From the NCBI GenBank assembly GCA_900317745.1, contig ONHW01000004.1, positions 1 through 64,000 of the forward strand: 64,000 nt of DNA, in the 5' to 3' direction. Source of the DNA: an uncultured Bacteroidales bacterium. Lineage in GTDB: Bacteria > Bacteroidota > Bacteroidia > Bacteroidales > Paludibacteraceae. Positions 36,026 through 44,951 of this stretch are shown in pieces. The notes under the pieces were generated by a model. The model ran no database searches. It was given only the letters and a program-made list of their open reading frames with translations, and had not been told where the DNA came from. Each line of letters starts with the position of its first letter. The first letter of the stretch is position 1. Both the position numbers and the translations under genes were made by a program.

Positions 36026-37222
36026 ATGGAGCAATTACAAGCACAGCACATGCGGCTTTTGGCGCACGTAGAGATGGAACATCAACGCAGTTTGATGCAT
36101 CGGATAAACTGGTCTTCGCGCCTCATCGGAATACGCGGAGCACGCGGTGTGGGTAAAACAACCATGCTCCTGCAGCACATCAAGCAAACCTATGGCACAG
36201 ACCCTACTGTTGCCTTGTATGCCAGTTTGGATCATCTGTATTTTGCTAGACATAGTTTGCTTGAACTAGCGGAAGAGTTTCACAAGAAAGGGGGCAAAGC
36301 CCTGTACCTGGATGAGGTGCATAAATACGAAGGATGGAGCAGGGAGATTAAAAATATCTATGACGGATTTCCGGATCTACAAATCATCTTCACGGGTTCG
36401 TCACTACTGAACATCTTGAATGCCGAAGCTGATCTGTCGCGCCGATGTGTCAGCTATGATATGCAAGGGCTTTCATTTCGGGAATACTTGCTATTCAAGC
36501 AGAACATTGTGCTGCCTGCTATTTCCTTAGGCGAACTCCTGACTCACCCGTTAGACGCTGCACAATGTGTACTTGCTGTATGCAAACCCTTGCAACACTT
36601 CGACCTTTACCTGAAAGAAGGATATTACCCCTTCTTTTTGGAGCAGAACATCGATTATATCACACAGGTACAGAAGGTGGTTAGTCTGATTCTTGAGATC
36701 GAACTACCGCAATTAGGTAACGTAGATATTGCTAATGTCCGTAAGTTGCGAAGCCTGCTGTCTGTTATCAGCACAGGAGTTCCATTTGCTGTTGATATCA
36801 GTAAGATGGCGCAGATAGCCGAACTGAATAGAAACACCATCGTCAGTTATCTGGCACACCTGAGTCGGGCCAAGTTGATCAATCTGTTATATAGCGACTT
36901 GCAGAACATCAAACGCATGCAGAAACCGGATAAGATTTATATGGAGAACTGCAATCTGCTGCACGCCCTGTCGCTTACGCATGTCGAAACAGGTACAGAG
37001 CGTGAAACGTTTTTCGTCAACCAACTATCCTACCGGCATCAATTGGAATATGCGCGTCATGGCGACTTCCTGATTGATGGGGAATATACGATTGAGGTAG
37101 GCGGGCAATCAAAAGACGGAAAGCAGATTGCCGATGTCCCAAACGCCTTCATTGCCGCGGATAACATAGAGTACACATTGGGAAACAAGATCCCGCTCTG
37201 GCTTTTCGGGTTCTTGTATTAA
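36026..37222 (+). CDS. AAA-type ATPase with DUF4143-like C-terminal domain
   Basis: 398 residues. P-loop GARGVGKTT (38-46), Walker B ALYLDEVHKYEGW (92-104) and FTGSSLLNIL (122-131), followed by a helical C-terminal region of the DUF4143 type with winged-helix-like ISKMAQIAELNRNTIVSYL. Members of this group are widespread, of unknown function and often near defence or mobile genes. The frame runs upstream to 35897, but that part covers the promoter, so the ATG at 36026 is used. The gene stands alone between two sets of inverted repeats. Confidence 0.85.
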   Translation: MEQLQAQHMRLLAHVEMEHQRSLMHRINWSSRLIGIRGARGVGKTTMLLQHIKQTYGTDPTVALYASLDHLYFARHSLLELAEEFHKKGGKALYLDEVHKYEGWSREIKNIYDGFPDLQIIFTGSSLLNILNAEADLSRRCVSYDMQGLSFREYLLFKQNIVLPAISLGELLTHPLDAAQCVLAVCKPLQHFDLYLKEGYYPFFLEQNIDYITQVQKVVSLILEIELPQLGNVDIANVRKLRSLLSVISTGVPFAVDISKMAQIAELNRNTIVSYLAHLSRAKLINLLYSDLQNIKRMQKPDKIYMENCNLLHALSLTHVETGTERETFFVNQLSYRHQLEYARHGDFLIDGEYTIEVGGQSKDGKQIADVPNAFIAADNIEYTLGNKIPLWLFGFLY

Positions 37223-37272
37223 GAACCTGATGCCCAACGACGTCTTTTCTTCTCATATTTGATTTTTAACAT

Positions 37273-37331
37273 GGCACAAGTAGCACAGTTGGCACAAAAC
37301 GCAAATTTGTGCCAACTGTGCCAACTATGCC
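37273..37331. repeat. Inverted repeat of GGCACAAGT-type 9-mers
   Basis: The left arm (GGCACAAGT, AGCACAGTT, GGCACAAA) pairs with the right arm (TTTGTGCCA, ACTGTGCCA, ACTATGCC) with a few mismatches and a loop of about 7 bases. It lies 50 bases after the ATPase stop and may act as its terminator, though no T run follows. The rest of 37332-37550 shows no gene. Confidence 0.8.
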
Positions 37332-37554
37332 GGTGCAAATTATTAAAGAATTTTTCGAACGCTATGTTCAAAAAAGTGGCGTTAGTTGTTCTTATATGTT
37401 CTTAGACATTCGTTAGGCATTATCGGACCTAAAACGTACCCAAGAGGCAGGCATTGCGTATTCGATACAAGCTCTTCGCCCGGTGCTTATGCAAGCATAG
37501 TCCGGCACTATGCTGCTAAAAAATGCACAACTTTACAATTTTTCCGCAGGAATG

Positions 37555-37586
37555 TTTGCAAATGTGCATTTTTTTTCGTACCTTTG
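37555..37586 (+). promoter_or_regulatory. Promoter of the acid phosphatase gene
   Basis: TTTG, 20 bases, TACCTTTG, 30 bases before the ATG at 37617. Confidence 0.8.
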
Positions 37587-37616
37587 CACCACGAATCACA
37601 AATCATTCAACGTCCT

Positions 37617-38357
37617 ATGAAAATTAAACGAATCGCCATCTATGCATTGATCCTGCTCGTAGTAGCAGCAGTAACCTCGCCCGTTTCGGCTTCCGATCCG
37701 TATTTCTGCACCACAGAGATGCCCAACGCCTTGCGATATATGCCCGGTCCTCCGGCACGCTCGGATATGCGTTTTGCTTACGACAGCGCCCAGTACCAGT
37801 GGGGCAAACGCATGCGTCCTACCGCACGCGGCGAGAAAGCCCGCAAAGATGCCGAGTTCAGCATCCATCGTATGGCAGCGATCTTCTCGCCTGTGATGGG
37901 GATAGAGATCAGTCCTGCTAACACCCCGCAACTGTGGAAACTGCTCACGGATGCCACTGCCACTACCAGCGAGGCATGCGACAGCGCGAAGATAACCTAC
38001 ATGCGTCCGCGTCCGTACATGGTGTACAACGAACCGACACTCGTGCCCGAAGATGAAGAGGAGCTGCGCCACAACGGCTCGTACCCCTCCGGACATACGA
38101 CCCTTGGGTGGTCAACGGCACTGATCCTGTGCGAGATCAATCCTGCCAAGCAGGACGCTATTCTTAAGGAGGGGTTTGAGTACGGTCAGAGCCGAGTGAT
38201 AGCAGGTTTCCACTGGCAGAGCGATGTAGATGCTGCGCGCGTGGTAACCAGTGCGGCGTTTGCCCGGTTGCACACCAGCCAAGCCTACCTCAAGCAACTC
38301 AAGAAAGCGCAAAAGGAGTTTGTTCGCAAGTCGCGCCAGCAGGAGCGTAAGCGGTAG
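37617..38357 (+). CDS. Class A non-specific acid phosphatase (PAP2 superfamily)
   Basis: A periplasmic phosphatase of 246 residues that would release phosphate from a range of monoesters. The signal peptide is cleaved near SASD. The complete class A signature is present: K125 with R132-P133, PSGH at 157-160, and SR at 192-193 followed by H199 and D203. The GSYPSGHTT motif is the class A hallmark. The frame continues upstream to 37386 through the promoter, so the ATG at 37617 is chosen. A basic tail (KSRQQERKR) ends the protein. The gene shares a bidirectional terminator with tRNA-Glu. Confidence 0.92.
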   Translation: MKIKRIAIYALILLVVAAVTSPVSASDPYFCTTEMPNALRYMPGPPARSDMRFAYDSAQYQWGKRMRPTARGEKARKDAEFSIHRMAAIFSPVMGIEISPANTPQLWKLLTDATATTSEACDSAKITYMRPRPYMVYNEPTLVPEDEEELRHNGSYPSGHTTLGWSTALILCEINPAKQDAILKEGFEYGQSRVIAGFHWQSDVDAARVVTSAAFARLHTSQAYLKQLKKAQKEFVRKSRQQERKR

Positions 38358-38407
38358 TTCCAAACGAAGCGAGATAAGACCCTCTGGTGCGATCCCCAAT
38401 GTAGCAA

Positions 38408-38433
38408 AAAAAGAGCCTCGAAAGGCTCTTTTT
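38408..38433. terminator. Bidirectional terminator between phosphatase and tRNA-Glu
   Basis: AAGAGCCT, CGAA loop, AGGCTCTT, with an A run before and a T run after, so it can serve the phosphatase gene on the plus strand and tRNA-Glu on the minus strand. Confidence 0.88.
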
Positions 38434-38435
38434 AG

Positions 38436-38507
38436 TAGTGCTACGGGGAATCGAACCCCGGTTTAAAGATTGAGAATCTTTTGTCCTAACCGCTAGACGA
38501 TAGCACC
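38436..38507 (-). tRNA. tRNA-Glu (anticodon CUC)
   Basis: 72 bases on the minus strand. The acceptor GGTGCTA pairs with TAGCACT (first pair G-T), discriminator A. The anticodon stem AAAGA/TCTTT has loop TTCTCAA, anticodon CTC. T arm GGGGTTCGATTCCCC. CCA is not encoded. Confidence 0.95.
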
Positions 38508-38541
38508 GTTAGTTTACTCGGTCATTTGACCAAAGCGGATG

Positions 38542-38573
38542 CAAAGGTACAATAATTATTTCATGTTTGCAAA
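38542..38573 (-). promoter_or_regulatory. Promoter of tRNA-Glu
   Basis: On the minus strand TTTG, 20 bases, TACCTTTG, 34 bases upstream of the tRNA. The 38574-38750 region further on holds an AT-rich stretch and a GCGCTAACGGAT direct repeat (about 38656 and 38688), no gene. Confidence 0.8.
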
Positions 38574-38750
38574 TATTCACCGTAAATTACGTAATAAACC
38601 CGCTATTTTTTGCTTTTTTTATAATTTTCACCTTACAAATAGCCATCGGTAAACCGCGCTAACGGATGTTGCGCTGCAACATAAAGCGCGCTAACGGATT
38701 ATGTCCATGCTAAAAAAATTCACCTTTGTGTACATTTTTCTGCAGGAAGA

Positions 38751-38782
38751 TTTGCAAATGTGCAATTTTTTTTGTACCTTTG
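38751..38782 (+). promoter_or_regulatory. Promoter of nadE
   Basis: TTTG, 20 bases, TACCTTTG, about 80 bases before the nadE ATG. Confidence 0.8.
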
Positions 38783-38863
38783 TATGCCGAATATGTGTGC
38801 GCGTGCCTGCATAGCGGCGCACGGGCGCAAACAGCAATCATCAATCAGCAAAATAATTTCACT

Positions 38864-40795
38864 ATGGATACGAATCTTGGATTTGTGCGTGTGGCGGCAG
38901 CAGTGCCCGTACTGCGCGTAGGCGATTGCGCGTTCAATGCGCAACAGACCAAACAACTTATCACCGAAGCAATCAGCGAAGGAGTGGAGATAGTCTGCTT
39001 CCCCGAACTCGGACTGACAGGCTACACCTGTGCCGACCTGTTCTTCACCAACACATTGCAGCAGAAAGCCATGGCGGCACTGCAGGACGTGTGCGAGTTC
39101 ACCCGCGGCAAGTCGATTATCGTTCTTGTAGGCGCACCGCTCAAGGCGGACAACGACCTGTACAACTGTGCGTTTGTGATCACCGACGGCGAGGTGGTAG
39201 GCGTTGTGCCGAAAACGAACCTGCCGAACACCGGCGAGTTCTACGAGAAACGCTGGTTTGCCTCCGGCAGAGAGACCGCCGAGCAACTGCCCGACGGTAT
39301 TCATCCTCGTATACCTACTGTCGAACTGTGGCAAGGCGACGTGCCGTTCGGTATCGATCTGCTGTTCCTGACGCGAAACTACTCGTTCGGCATAGAGATC
39401 TGCGAAGACCTATGGAGTCCTATGCCGCCCTCAACGCAACTGGCAATACAGGGTGCGGAACTGATTTTCAACCTCTCCAGTTCGAACTGCGTGGTAGGCA
39501 AGCACGCCTTCCGCCGGCAGATGCTTGCGCAGCAGAGTCAGCGCGTGCATTGCGGCTACGTCTATACTTCCTCCGGCGTGGGCGAGAGTACGACCGATGT
39601 GGTGTTCTCCGGCTCTACATACATTGCCGAGAACGGCAAACTGATTGCCGAGGGCGAACGGTTCCAGCGCGAGTCGTCGTTGACCATCAGCGAGATTGAT
39701 GTCGAGCGTCTGCGCACCGACCGTGAGCGCAACACCAACTTCACGCTCGACAGGGTAGGGCACTTCCGCAAGATCAATGTCGCACCTATCGAGAACGCCG
39801 AGGGCTACGCCGAACCTGTGCACCGTACGTTCAATCCTACGCCGTTCCTGCCGGACAAGGACAACGAGGATGCCTATTGTATGGATGTGCTGTCTATTCA
39901 GACCTCTGCGTTAGCACGCCGTTGGGAGCATACGCATGCGCAATCGCTCGTCATAGGTATAAGCGGCGGCTTGGATTCTACATTGGCGCTCATCGTGGCG
40001 GTGCAGACGGCTGATATGCTCGGCTATGCGCGTAACCGTGTGCTGGGCATAACTATGCCGGGTTTCGGCACAACTAACCGCACCTACCGCAACGCCATTG
40101 ATCTGATGAACGAACTGGGCGTGTCTATCCACGAGATACCTATCCGCGACGTGGTGACACAGCACCTGCACGACATCGACCACGATATGGCTAACCACGA
40201 CATAACCTACGAGAACGCCCAGGCACGTGTGCGTACACTCATCCTGATGGATATGGCGAACAAGTACAACGGTCTGGTGGTCGGCACAGGCGACCTATCG
40301 GAACTGGCACTCGGCTGGGCAACCTACGCCGGCGACCATATATCGATGTACGGCGTGAATGCCGGTATACCCAAGACGCTCGTCCGGTATATGGTAGGTT
40401 ATGCAGCACGTAACCTGTTCGGCGAACGTGTACGTTCGATACTCGAGGACGTGATCAACACACCCGTCTCGCCCGAACTGCTGCCCGCCAAGGAGAACGG
40501 CGAGATAGCACAGGTCACCGAGGATAACGTGGGACCCTACGAGTTGCACGACTTCTTCGTGTATTACTTCCTGCGCTACGGATTCACGCGCGAGAAGATC
40601 GCTTACATGGCGCGTTATGCGTTTGAGCAACGTTACGATGAAGAAACGATCAAGAAGTGGCTTGACGTCTTCATGCGACGGTTCTTCCAGCAGCAGTTCA
40701 AACGCTCGTGTCTGCCCGATGGACCGAAGGTGGTAAGCGTCAGCCTTTCACCGCGCGGCGACCTGCGCATGCCCAGCGATGTGAATGAGATATAA
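38864..40795 (+). CDS. nadE: Glutamine-dependent NAD(+) synthase
   Basis: Last step of NAD synthesis: nicotinic acid adenine dinucleotide plus glutamine and ATP give NAD. 643 residues. An N-terminal nitrilase-type glutaminase domain (FPELGLTGYTCADLFF with Glu, the Lys in KTNLPNTGEFYEKRWF, EICEDLW with the nucleophile Cys) is fused to a C-terminal synthetase with the SGGLDSTLAL P-loop and GTGDLSELALGW. The ATG at 38864 is the first after the promoter that gives the family N-terminus (GFVRVAAAVPVL). It is followed by murB through a repeat tract. Confidence 0.95.
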   Translation: MDTNLGFVRVAAAVPVLRVGDCAFNAQQTKQLITEAISEGVEIVCFPELGLTGYTCADLFFTNTLQQKAMAALQDVCEFTRGKSIIVLVGAPLKADNDLYNCAFVITDGEVVGVVPKTNLPNTGEFYEKRWFASGRETAEQLPDGIHPRIPTVELWQGDVPFGIDLLFLTRNYSFGIEICEDLWSPMPPSTQLAIQGAELIFNLSSSNCVVGKHAFRRQMLAQQSQRVHCGYVYTSSGVGESTTDVVFSGSTYIAENGKLIAEGERFQRESSLTISEIDVERLRTDRERNTNFTLDRVGHFRKINVAPIENAEGYAEPVHRTFNPTPFLPDKDNEDAYCMDVLSIQTSALARRWEHTHAQSLVIGISGGLDSTLALIVAVQTADMLGYARNRVLGITMPGFGTTNRTYRNAIDLMNELGVSIHEIPIRDVVTQHLHDIDHDMANHDITYENAQARVRTLILMDMANKYNGLVVGTGDLSELALGWATYAGDHISMYGVNAGIPKTLVRYMVGYAARNLFGERVRSILEDVINTPVSPELLPAKENGEIAQVTEDNVGPYELHDFFVYYFLRYGFTREKIAYMARYAFEQRYDEETIKKWLDVFMRRFFQQQFKRSCLPDGPKVVSVSLSPRGDLRMPSDVNEI

Positions 40796-40825
40796 ATTAG
40801 ACCGGCTTCGCCTCATAGACTGCAA

Positions 40826-40872
40826 AATATATCGTAATTGATCAAATCGTAAATGAACAAATGGTAAATATT
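40826..40872 (+). repeat. AAATCGT/AAATGGT heptamer tract carrying the murB start
   Basis: Units AAATCGT, AAATGAAC and AAATGGT precede and include the murB start codon. Upstream (40798-40820) a degenerate GACCGGCTTCGCC unit of the other repeat family occurs. Confidence 0.7.
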
Positions 40873-41835
40873 CCTAATACGTTTCGCATGGATGTGCGGG
40901 CAAAGATTTATGCCGAATACCGTTCGGTGGACGAACTGCGCGAACTTCTGCAGCAGTACCGCGGAGAACGGCTGTTGCATGTAGGCGTGGGCAGTAATCT
41001 GCTGTTTACCGGCGACTTCAACGGCGTTGTGCTGCACTCAGCCATGCGGCGCGCACGTGCTACCCGGGAAGACGACAATCACGTCTTCATCGAGGCGGAG
41101 AACGGACTTGTGCTCGACGATCTGATTGCACAACTGTGTGATATGGGATTGTCGGGTATGGAGAACCTGAGTTACATACCCGGCGAGGTCGGCGCGTCGG
41201 CTGTGCAGAACGTGGGTGCGTACGGCGTGGAAGCCAAGGATGTGATCACCGAGGTGCGTGCACTTGCCATCGCTGATGGCAGCGAGCGCACGTTCACCAA
41301 TGCCGAGTGCCGCTACGGCTACCGCGACAGTATATTCAAGAATGACCTGCGTGGGCAGTATATCATCACCGGTGTCACCTATCGTCTTGACAAGCAGTTC
41401 GTACCCAAACTCGATTATGGTAACCTGCGCGGTGAGGTAGGTGCTAACCCCACACCGATGGATGTGCGCGAGGCGGTGATCCGCATCCGCAGGCAGAAAC
41501 TGCCCGAGGTCAGCGAACTGGGGTCGGCAGGCTCGTTCTTCAAGAACCCTATCGTGCCGCGCGAACAGTACGAAGCCATAGCCGCACAGTATGAGCGCGT
41601 GCCGCACTTCGACCAGGACGGCGGCGTGAAGATCCCTGCTGCGTGGCTCATCGAGCAGTGCGGATGGAAAGGCAAGACACTTGGCGGCGCGCAGTGTTAT
41701 GCCAAGCAGCCGCTCGTGCTCGTCAACACCGGCAACGCCACACCCCAAGACGTCATTACTCTTGCGCAGAACATCTGCGATAGCGTGCACGACAAATTCG
41801 GCATAACCATCTCTCCCGAGGTGAACTATATTTAG
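40861..41835 (+). CDS. murB: UDP-N-acetylmuramate dehydrogenase
   Basis: An FAD enzyme that reduces UDP-GlcNAc-enolpyruvate to UDP-MurNAc in peptidoglycan precursor synthesis; 324 residues. Seen: VGVGSNLLFTGDFNG (FAD phosphate loop), SYIPGEVGASAVQNVGAYG, YGYRDSIFKNDL, GSAGSFFKNP with the catalytic Ser, and a C-terminal Glu in SPEVNYI. It is a YGYRDS-type MurB that lacks an inserted loop in part. The start codon lies in the AAATGGT repeat; the next in-frame ATG (MDVRAK) is 9 codons later and is an alternative. MurA follows on the same strand. Confidence 0.93.
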   Translation: MVNIPNTFRMDVRAKIYAEYRSVDELRELLQQYRGERLLHVGVGSNLLFTGDFNGVVLHSAMRRARATREDDNHVFIEAENGLVLDDLIAQLCDMGLSGMENLSYIPGEVGASAVQNVGAYGVEAKDVITEVRALAIADGSERTFTNAECRYGYRDSIFKNDLRGQYIITGVTYRLDKQFVPKLDYGNLRGEVGANPTPMDVREAVIRIRRQKLPEVSELGSAGSFFKNPIVPREQYEAIAAQYERVPHFDQDGGVKIPAAWLIEQCGWKGKTLGGAQCYAKQPLVLVNTGNATPQDVITLAQNICDSVHDKFGITISPEVNYI

Positions 41836-41845
41836 CGCAGATGCT

Positions 41846-41930
41846 AAATGAACAAATCGTCAATAACTAAATCGTAAATCGTCAATAACTAAATCGTAAA
41901 TCGTAAATAACTAAATCGTAAATATCTCAT
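41846..41930. repeat. AAATCGT / CAATAACT repeat tract before murA
   Basis: About eleven alternating 7- and 8-base units (AAATCGT and CAATAACT or AAATAACT) fill the whole murB-murA gap and provide the murA leader. Confidence 0.85.
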
Positions 41931-43236
41931 GGCAAGTTTCATTGTAGAAGGCGGACATAAACTGCACGGGGCTATCACTCCGCAAGGAGCCAAAAACGAG
42001 GCATTGCAGGTGCTCTGCGCCGTGCTCTTAACCAAAGAAACGGTAATCATCGACAATCTTCCCGACATACTCGACGTCAATAACCTCATTGACCTGCTCG
42101 GCTCCATGGGCGTCAAGGTCGAGAAGCAGGCTAAAGGCAGGTTTGCCTTCACGGCGCGCGACCTGGATACCGATTATCTGCGTAGTGCGGATTTCCTGAA
42201 GAAGTGCAACAAACTGCGCGGTTCTGTTATGCTCATTGGTCCGCTGCTGGCGCGTCTGGGCGAAGTGACCTACGCCAAGCCTGGCGGCGACAAGATCGGC
42301 CGCAGGCGATTGGATACGCATTTCCAGGGAATGGTTAACCTCGGTGCTACGTTCGAGTACGACCAAAACCTGCTCGCCTACCGCTTCTCCGGCAAGCATC
42401 TCAAAGGCAGTTATATGCTGCTGGACGAAGCGTCCGTCACCGGCACGGCGAACATCGTTATGGCTTCCGTCATGGCGGAAGGTACAACCACCATCTACAA
42501 TGCAGCCTGCGAACCGTATCTGCAGCAGCTCTGCCGCATGCTGAACAACATGGGTGCGCGCATCAGCGGAGTAGGCAGTAACCTGCTGACCATCGAAGGC
42601 GTGCGCGAACTGCACGGCGCACAGCACCGCCTGCTGCCGGATATGATCGAGGTAGGCTCGTTCATCGGAATGGCGGCTATCACGGGCTCTGAACTGCGTA
42701 TATGCAAGGTCGGCTACCGCGACTTGGGAATCATCCCTGACGCGTTCCGCAGGCTCGGTATAGTTATCGAGGTGGATGGCGACGATATCGTTATTCCTGC
42801 ACAGGAGCATTATCAGATCGAGTCGTTCCTCGACGGCTCTATCCTCACCGTAGCCGATGCGCCCTGGCCGGGACTGACGCCTGACTTGTTGTCCGTCATA
42901 CTTGTGGTGGCTACCCAGGCGCGAGGATCGGTGCTTATCCATCAAAAGATGTTTGAGAGTCGACTGTTCTTCGTGGACAAACTGATTGACATGGGCGCAC
43001 AGATTATCCTTTGTGACCCGCACCGGGCGGTTGTTATCGGGCACGATCACACGCGCCAACTCAAGCACAACAACATGACAAGCCCGGATATACGTGCCGG
43101 TATAGCCATGCTGATTGCTGCCATGAGTGCCGAAGGAACGAGCAAGATCGACCATATCGACCAGATCGACCGCGGCTACGAGGACATAGAGCACCGCCTG
43201 AACGCCATCGGGGCACATATAACCCGTGAGGATTAA
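41929..43236 (+). CDS. murA: UDP-N-acetylglucosamine 1-carboxyvinyltransferase
   Basis: The first committed step of peptidoglycan synthesis, transferring enolpyruvate from PEP to UDP-GlcNAc; 435 residues with the inverse alpha/beta barrel repeats. K22-N23 (PQGAKNEALQ) are present. At the position of the usual active-site cysteine (GGCxIG) the sequence reads KPGGDKIGRRRLDTH, with Asp 121. Asp-type MurA enzymes (mycobacteria, Borrelia) are insensitive to fosfomycin. Together with murB this forms a small cell-wall precursor pair. Confidence 0.94.
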   Translation: MASFIVEGGHKLHGAITPQGAKNEALQVLCAVLLTKETVIIDNLPDILDVNNLIDLLGSMGVKVEKQAKGRFAFTARDLDTDYLRSADFLKKCNKLRGSVMLIGPLLARLGEVTYAKPGGDKIGRRRLDTHFQGMVNLGATFEYDQNLLAYRFSGKHLKGSYMLLDEASVTGTANIVMASVMAEGTTTIYNAACEPYLQQLCRMLNNMGARISGVGSNLLTIEGVRELHGAQHRLLPDMIEVGSFIGMAAITGSELRICKVGYRDLGIIPDAFRRLGIVIEVDGDDIVIPAQEHYQIESFLDGSILTVADAPWPGLTPDLLSVILVVATQARGSVLIHQKMFESRLFFVDKLIDMGAQIILCDPHRAVVIGHDHTRQLKHNNMTSPDIRAGIAMLIAAMSAEGTSKIDHIDQIDRGYEDIEHRLNAIGAHITRED

Positions 43237-43291
43237 CTCAAGATGAAACGCTGAACGATAAATGATAAATGACCAAATCGTAAATGACCAA

Positions 43292-43840
43292 ATGGTAAAT
43301 AACTCTGTTTCCTACGAAGGCATGACCTTCGACGAATATATCTCTGCGCAGGAGATAGCGCAACTTGTTCAGAATGTGGCGCAGCAGATTGCCCACGATT
43401 ATGCCGGCAAGCAGCCTGTGCTCGTGTGCGTATTGCACGGCGCAATGCTCTTTCTGACCGATCTGATGCGCGCGCTGCCAATCGAGTGTAGCGTGACAAC
43501 CGTCCGCTTGCAGTCGTACGAGGGAACCAACTCTACTGGGCGAGTGATCGAATCCGTGCCTCTGCAGGCGGATATCCGCGACAAGGATGTGATTGTGGTA
43601 GAGGATATAGTTGATTCGGGCATAACGATGCACTACTTCAAGCAGAACCTGCTCGAGCGCCAACCTCGTTCGCTGAAAGTGGCATCGCTGCTGAGCAAGC
43701 CTTCCGAGTTGCAGTTCGCGGATGCCAAGCCGGACTATGTCGGCAGAGAGATTCCGAAGAAGTTTGTTATCGGCTATGGTTTCGATATCAACGAATTCGC
43801 CCGCAACCTCCCGTCCATCTACGCCCTGCGCGAAGGATGA
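43292..43840 (+). CDS. hpt: Hypoxanthine phosphoribosyltransferase
   Basis: A purine salvage enzyme joining hypoxanthine or guanine to PRPP; 182 residues from this start. Seen: VLHGAMLFLTDL, VRLQSYEGTNSTG, the PRPP loop VIVVEDIVDSGITM and KFVIGYGFDINEFARNLP. Three in-frame starts are possible (43262, 43292 and 43322). The first ten codons of the longest form are AAATCGT/GACCAAAT repeat, so I take 43292, which itself lies in an AAATGGT unit. Confidence 0.9.
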   Translation: MVNNSVSYEGMTFDEYISAQEIAQLVQNVAQQIAHDYAGKQPVLVCVLHGAMLFLTDLMRALPIECSVTTVRLQSYEGTNSTGRVIESVPLQADIRDKDVIVVEDIVDSGITMHYFKQNLLERQPRSLKVASLLSKPSELQFADAKPDYVGREIPKKFVIGYGFDINEFARNLPSIYALREG

Positions 43841-43882
43841 GCAATGAGTGAAAATGAGTGAAAAGCAAGTGACAGAATAATT

Positions 43883-44908
43883 ATGACCCCTTTGGATAAA
43901 CAGGCATTTTTCCTCTTATACGACACTCCTGACAATAATGCCAAGGTACAGGTCGTTGTGCGAGATGAAACCATCTGGATGACCCAGAAAGCGATGGCTG
44001 CGTTGTTTGATGTCAATGTGCCAGCGATAAGCAAGCATCTCAAGAATATCTTTGAGAGCGGAGAACTGGATGAGAATGTGGTTGTTTCCAAAATGGAAAT
44101 AGCCACTCAACATGGTGCAATTGCAGGGAAAATGCAGAATATAGAGACAAATTTCTACAACCTCGATGCAATCATTTCTGTCGGTTATCGGGTTAATTCC
44201 GCACGTGCAACGCGTTTCCGTCAATGGGCTACCAAGATCCTCAATGAATATATCCGCAAGGGCTTTGTGTTGGACGATGACCGGCTCAAGCAGGGAAAGG
44301 CGGTGTTCGGTAAGGATTATTTTCGCGAACTCTTGGAGCGCGTACGTTCCATTCGTGCCAGCGAACGCCGTATATGGCAGCAGATTACGGATATCTATGC
44401 CGAGTGCAGTATTGATTACGACCGCAACGCTCCTACTACCCGTGACTTTTATTCCATGGTTCAGAATCGCTTTCACTACGCTATCACAGGGCACACGGCT
44501 GCAGAGATTATTTACACGCGTGCCGACCATGCTCAGCCGAATATGGGACTGCATACCTGGCGTAATGCGCCCGACGGACGCATACTCAAGTCGGACGTGA
44601 CGGTTGCCAAGAACTATCTTGATGAGAAGCAGATTCGCCAATTGGAGCGCGCTGTAACCGGCTACTTCGATTATATTGAGGATCTGATCGAGCGCGAGAA
44701 CACGTTCAATATGCAGCAGTTTGCGTCCAGTGTGAATGAGTTCCTTTCTTTCCGCCGCTACAACATATTGCCTGACAAAGGCCGCATCTCCAAATCACAA
44801 GCCGACGAAAAGGCCGAAGCGGAATATGACATCTTCAATCGCACCCAACCGATAACCTCTGATTTTGACAAAGAAATCAAGCGCATGATAGAGCAAAATC
44901 AGGGATAA
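43883..44908 (+). CDS. RhuM-family protein
   Basis: 341 residues of the RhuM family (named from a Salmonella pathogenicity island; biochemical role unknown). Seen: VRDETIWMTQKAMAALFDVNVPAISKHL, a helix-turn-helix-like N-terminus, YNLDAIISVGYRVNS, RATRFRQWATKIL (a Bro-N/RhuM core near 95-125), and a C-terminal helical domain with HAQPNMGLHTW. Such genes commonly travel with restriction systems or mobile DNA. It is followed by a GIY-YIG protein gene and lies after the cell-wall genes. Confidence 0.85.
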   Translation: MTPLDKQAFFLLYDTPDNNAKVQVVVRDETIWMTQKAMAALFDVNVPAISKHLKNIFESGELDENVVVSKMEIATQHGAIAGKMQNIETNFYNLDAIISVGYRVNSARATRFRQWATKILNEYIRKGFVLDDDRLKQGKAVFGKDYFRELLERVRSIRASERRIWQQITDIYAECSIDYDRNAPTTRDFYSMVQNRFHYAITGHTAAEIIYTRADHAQPNMGLHTWRNAPDGRILKSDVTVAKNYLDEKQIRQLERAVTGYFDYIEDLIERENTFNMQQFASSVNEFLSFRRYNILPDKGRISKSQADEKAEAEYDIFNRTQPITSDFDKEIKRMIEQNQG

Positions 44909-44951
44909 AAAGCTGTGATTTCAAAATCACTGGATAATAATACATATGTAA

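Noticed and set aside
37386-37616. N-terminal extension of the acid phosphatase
   Set aside because: It crosses the promoter at 37555-37586; the ATG at 37617 gives a proper signal peptide.
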